Origin: Methanosarcina horonobensis HB-1 = JCM 15518
GTDB taxonomy: Archaea > Halobacteriota > Methanosarcinia > Methanosarcinales > Methanosarcinaceae
Length of the DNA: 64,000 bases
Reading direction: 5' to 3'
Assembly (NCBI RefSeq): GCF_000970285.1
Contig: NZ_CP009516.1
Coordinates: 4,753,036-4,817,035, forward strand
This document shows, in pieces, positions 62,183 through 64,000 of the stretch; position 1 is the first letter of the stretch; every line of letters starts with the position of its first letter. The translations under genes were made by a program, and so were the position numbers. Below the pieces are notes generated by a model. The model worked only from the letters and a program-made list of their open reading frames with translations, was not told the DNA's origin and searched no databases.

Positions 62183-62980
62183 ATGAATCCTAACCTGCTT
62201 GATTTAATCCTGTTTTCAGAGAAAAGAAAGGCTTTTCTCCTGCTCCTGAAGGAGGGACCGAAGAATACCCAGGAGATTCTTGACAGACTTCAGGTTCCGA
62301 GAACCGCTCTTCTTCCCCAGATAAAAAAGCTGAAAGAACAGAACCTCGTAATACATGAAGATGGAATCTATCGCCTCAGCCTGGTAGGAGAGATTATTAT
62401 AGAGAAAATGCAACCCCTTCTTGATACCCTTGAGGTTTTTGAGAAGAACGAGGAGTTCTGGGCAGACAGAAAACTCTCACCCATTCCCTTGCATCTTATG
62501 AAAAGGATCAGCGAACTTGGGGACTACCGCCTGATAGAACCGGACCTGAGCCATACGTTTGACCTTAACCCGGAATTTGTGAAGCATACTTCTAACTCAA
62601 ATAATATCCTCATGTTTTTCTCCTATTTTCACCCTCAGTTCCCTTCTTTCTTCCTGAATCTTGCCAGAAAAGGTACTGAGATTTCTCTTGTTCAGAGTGA
62701 ATCTGTGTATTTACGATTTTTAGAGGATTTCAGAAAAGAAGGAGAAGAGTATCTCAAAATGGAGAATGCAAGCCTTTTTATTCTGGACAAAAAAGAAGTG
62801 GAGATCCCGGCAGTTGTCGTGTCTTCTGATAAAATAATGCTTCTCGGTCTGTTTAATGAAAGCGGAAGGTTTGACCGCCAGTATATAATTAGCTTTGAAC
62901 CCGGTGCAATTGAATGGGGAAAAGATCTGTTCGAGTACTTCAGAGACATGAGCAGAGAGATAAAACTTAAAGGAAAGTAA
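62183..62980 (+). CDS. FilR1/Msr-type winged-helix regulator (265 aa)
   Basis: A 265-residue regulator and the shorter paralogue of the gene at 47629. The winged helix spans about residues 5-80 (LDLILFSEKRKAFLLLLKEG, LLPQIKKLKEQNLVIHEDG). The DUF1724/FilR1 middle domain covers about 115-230, and IEWGKDLFEYFRDMS lies near the end, as in the paralogue. There is no Shine-Dalgarno, so the mRNA may have a short leader. It stands 270 bases upstream of feoB; that gene's own operators make direct control by this protein less likely. Confidence 0.87.
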   Translation: MNPNLLDLILFSEKRKAFLLLLKEGPKNTQEILDRLQVPRTALLPQIKKLKEQNLVIHEDGIYRLSLVGEIIIEKMQPLLDTLEVFEKNEEFWADRKLSPIPLHLMKRISELGDYRLIEPDLSHTFDLNPEFVKHTSNSNNILMFFSYFHPQFPSFFLNLARKGTEISLVQSESVYLRFLEDFRKEGEEYLKMENASLFILDKKEVEIPAVVVSSDKIMLLGLFNESGRFDRQYIISFEPGAIEWGKDLFEYFRDMSREIKLKGK

Positions 62981-63178
62981 GGATTTAATAAGGCTGTGAG
63001 AAAAGCTGTGAGAAAGGACTTCAAATTAAAGGCTATTTTTGATACACCTGCTGTTTTTGATACTCATGAGTTTGAATTTTTCAAACAAATTCCTTTTAAA
63101 TAAGACTCTTCAGATGAGATCTTTTTAAAAAATCCCGTTTTTACAGAGCTTTTAAAAAATCCTGAAGTACTTCATTAA

Positions 63179-63235
63179 CTTTAAATATTAGGTAGCCCTA
63201 AACATGGCCAAAATAGAAATTTAGGGGCACCTAAA
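63179..63235 (+). promoter_or_regulatory. feoB promoter with two DtxR-type palindromes
   Basis: The TATA-like CTTTAAATATT (about 63178-63188) overlaps a palindrome TTAGG-TAGC-CCTAA (63188-63201). A second, TTTAGG-GGCA-CCTAAA (63220-63235), is perfect with 6-bp arms. Their centres are 33 bp apart. Both match the TTAGGnnnnCCTAA form of DtxR/IdeR/MntR sites, so iron-dependent repression of feoB is likely. Confidence 0.75.
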
Positions 63236-63250
63236 AAAGAGAGTAGAAAT

Positions 63251-64000
63251 ATGAAACTGCCACTTATCTGTCCTGAAAAGGAGTGCTGCCGTGGTAAAAG
63301 TGAATGCACGCCAGGGAAGGGGCTTCCCAAAATCGTACTCGTAGGGAGCCCTAACGTGGGGAAAAGCAGCCTTTTCAATTCACTTTCCGGAAGTTATACC
63401 GTAGTCTCCAACTATCCGGGAACCTCAGTAGAAATTAGCCGGGGAAAAGGCAGGATAGGAGAAAGAGAATACGAAATTATTGACACCCCCGGAATGTATT
63501 CCCTTCTCCCTGTAAGTGAAGAAGAGAGAGTCTCACAGTGCCTGCTCTTTGACGAAAAAACCTTTGTCTGCCTGCATGTGGTAGACGCAAAAAATCTCAG
63601 GCGCATGCTCTCTTTCACACTCCAGCTTCTCGAAGCCGAACTTCCCCTAATCCTTGTCCTGAATATGATGGACGAAGCTGAGGAAAGGGGAGTAGAAATT
63701 GATATACAGGGACTTAGCAGAGCCCTTGGGATCCCTGTGGTAGGTACGGTTTCAAGTGAAGGAAAAGGAATTGAGGAACTTAAAACTTCAATTATGGAAT
63801 TCACTCACAAAAAAGAAGAGAGAATTTCTCATGAAATTGATTACGGACAGACAGTAGAGCCTTACATCTCGGAAATGGAAAGCCTGCTGGAAACTGCAGA
63901 GGAAACTGGGATATCAAAAAGAGCTCTTGCCCTCCTGCTGCTTCAGGGAGACAGGACAGCACTTAATGTTATAAGCAGTCCTGAAGAGACATACAGGGAT
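63251..64000 (+). CDS. feoB: ferrous iron transporter FeoB (5' part, cut by window end)
   Basis: The first 250 residues of FeoB. A cysteine-rich N-terminus (CPEKECCRGKSEC, residues 7-19) precedes the G-domain: G1 GSPNVGKS (32-39), G2 around YPGTSVE, G3 DTPG and G4 NMMD. This is followed by the start of the guanine-nucleotide-dissociation-inhibitor-like helical domain. The membrane domain lies beyond the window. No feoA is seen upstream. The gene sits behind two DtxR-type palindromes, consistent with iron control. Confidence 0.93.
   Translation, partial: MKLPLICPEKECCRGKSECTPGKGLPKIVLVGSPNVGKSSLFNSLSGSYTVVSNYPGTSVEISRGKGRIGEREYEIIDTPGMYSLLPVSEEERVSQCLLFDEKTFVCLHVVDAKNLRRMLSFTLQLLEAELPLILVLNMMDEAEERGVEIDIQGLSRALGIPVVGTVSSEGKGIEELKTSIMEFTHKKEERISHEIDYGQTVEPYISEMESLLETAEETGISKRALALLLLQGDRTALNVISSPEETYRD

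Overview
The window is about 64 kb of a Methanosarcina-type methanogenic archaeon chromosome. The case rests on gene content: archaeal-type S-adenosylmethionine synthetase, PurP, archaeal Trm-G10, a type II methionine aminopeptidase, an archaeal alanyl-tRNA synthetase, FilR1/Msr-type regulators, DUF1628-type pilins, and the archaeal modified mevalonate pathway genes. Long AT-rich intergenic regions and an intron-bearing tRNA-Tyr fit the same genus. The species cannot be fixed from the sequence alone. Almost everything is chromosomal housekeeping; the accessory material is one solo TnpB element, one decayed TnpB-element end, and a large pilus locus.

Layout. 1-5 kb: tail of an upstream gene, aconitase and citrate synthase (oxidative branch towards 2-oxoglutarate). 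5-8.3 kb: UbiD-type decarboxylase plus the large and small phosphomevalonate dehydratase subunits, the core of the archaeal mevalonate route. 8.5-13 kb: M50 membrane protease, a B12/radical SAM protein, a long non-coding gap and GlmM. 13.1-14.6 kb: solo TnpB with ωRNA-like end and short repeats. 14.7-18.5 kb: LarE sulfur insertase, GNAT, DUF531, two unannotated small ORFs and a SufS-like cysteine desulfurase.

19.2-32.1 kb is the most distinctive region. It holds a secretion/pilus ATPase, a double-length TadC/FlaJ-like platform protein and eight class III signal-peptide (pilin-like) proteins of two families. One small canonical pilin is inverted with its own Shine-Dalgarno and terminator. The last gene is an enlarged pilin with an acidic linker and an extra C-terminal domain. 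No prepilin peptidase is in the window.

32.2-38.5 kb: an FdhD homologue without its catalytic cysteine motif, hisG-hisA-hisB, S-adenosylmethionine synthetase, a chagasin-like inhibitor, and tRNA-Tyr(GTA, with intron) and tRNA-Asp(GTC). 38.7-48.6 kb: two M24 peptidases (the methionine aminopeptidase appears to start at an AUA codon), DUF1805, Trm-G10, TruA, a membrane-tethered winged-helix regulator, PurP and a FilR1-type regulator. 49-57.6 kb: hypothetical TPR protein, flavodoxin-fold reductase, HerA-like ATPase, LeuD, an isopropylmalate/isocitrate-type dehydrogenase with an NADP-type motif, a double GNAT, a Cys-rich small protein and a methyltransferase. 57.7-64 kb: AlaS, a TnpB-element relic, a CRM-domain RNA-binding protein, a second FilR1-type regulator, and the start of FeoB behind two DtxR-type palindromes.

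No CRISPR array, rRNA, prophage or defence island is visible. Starts were moved from the longest ORF where Shine-Dalgarno position or family length argued for it; each such case is stated.
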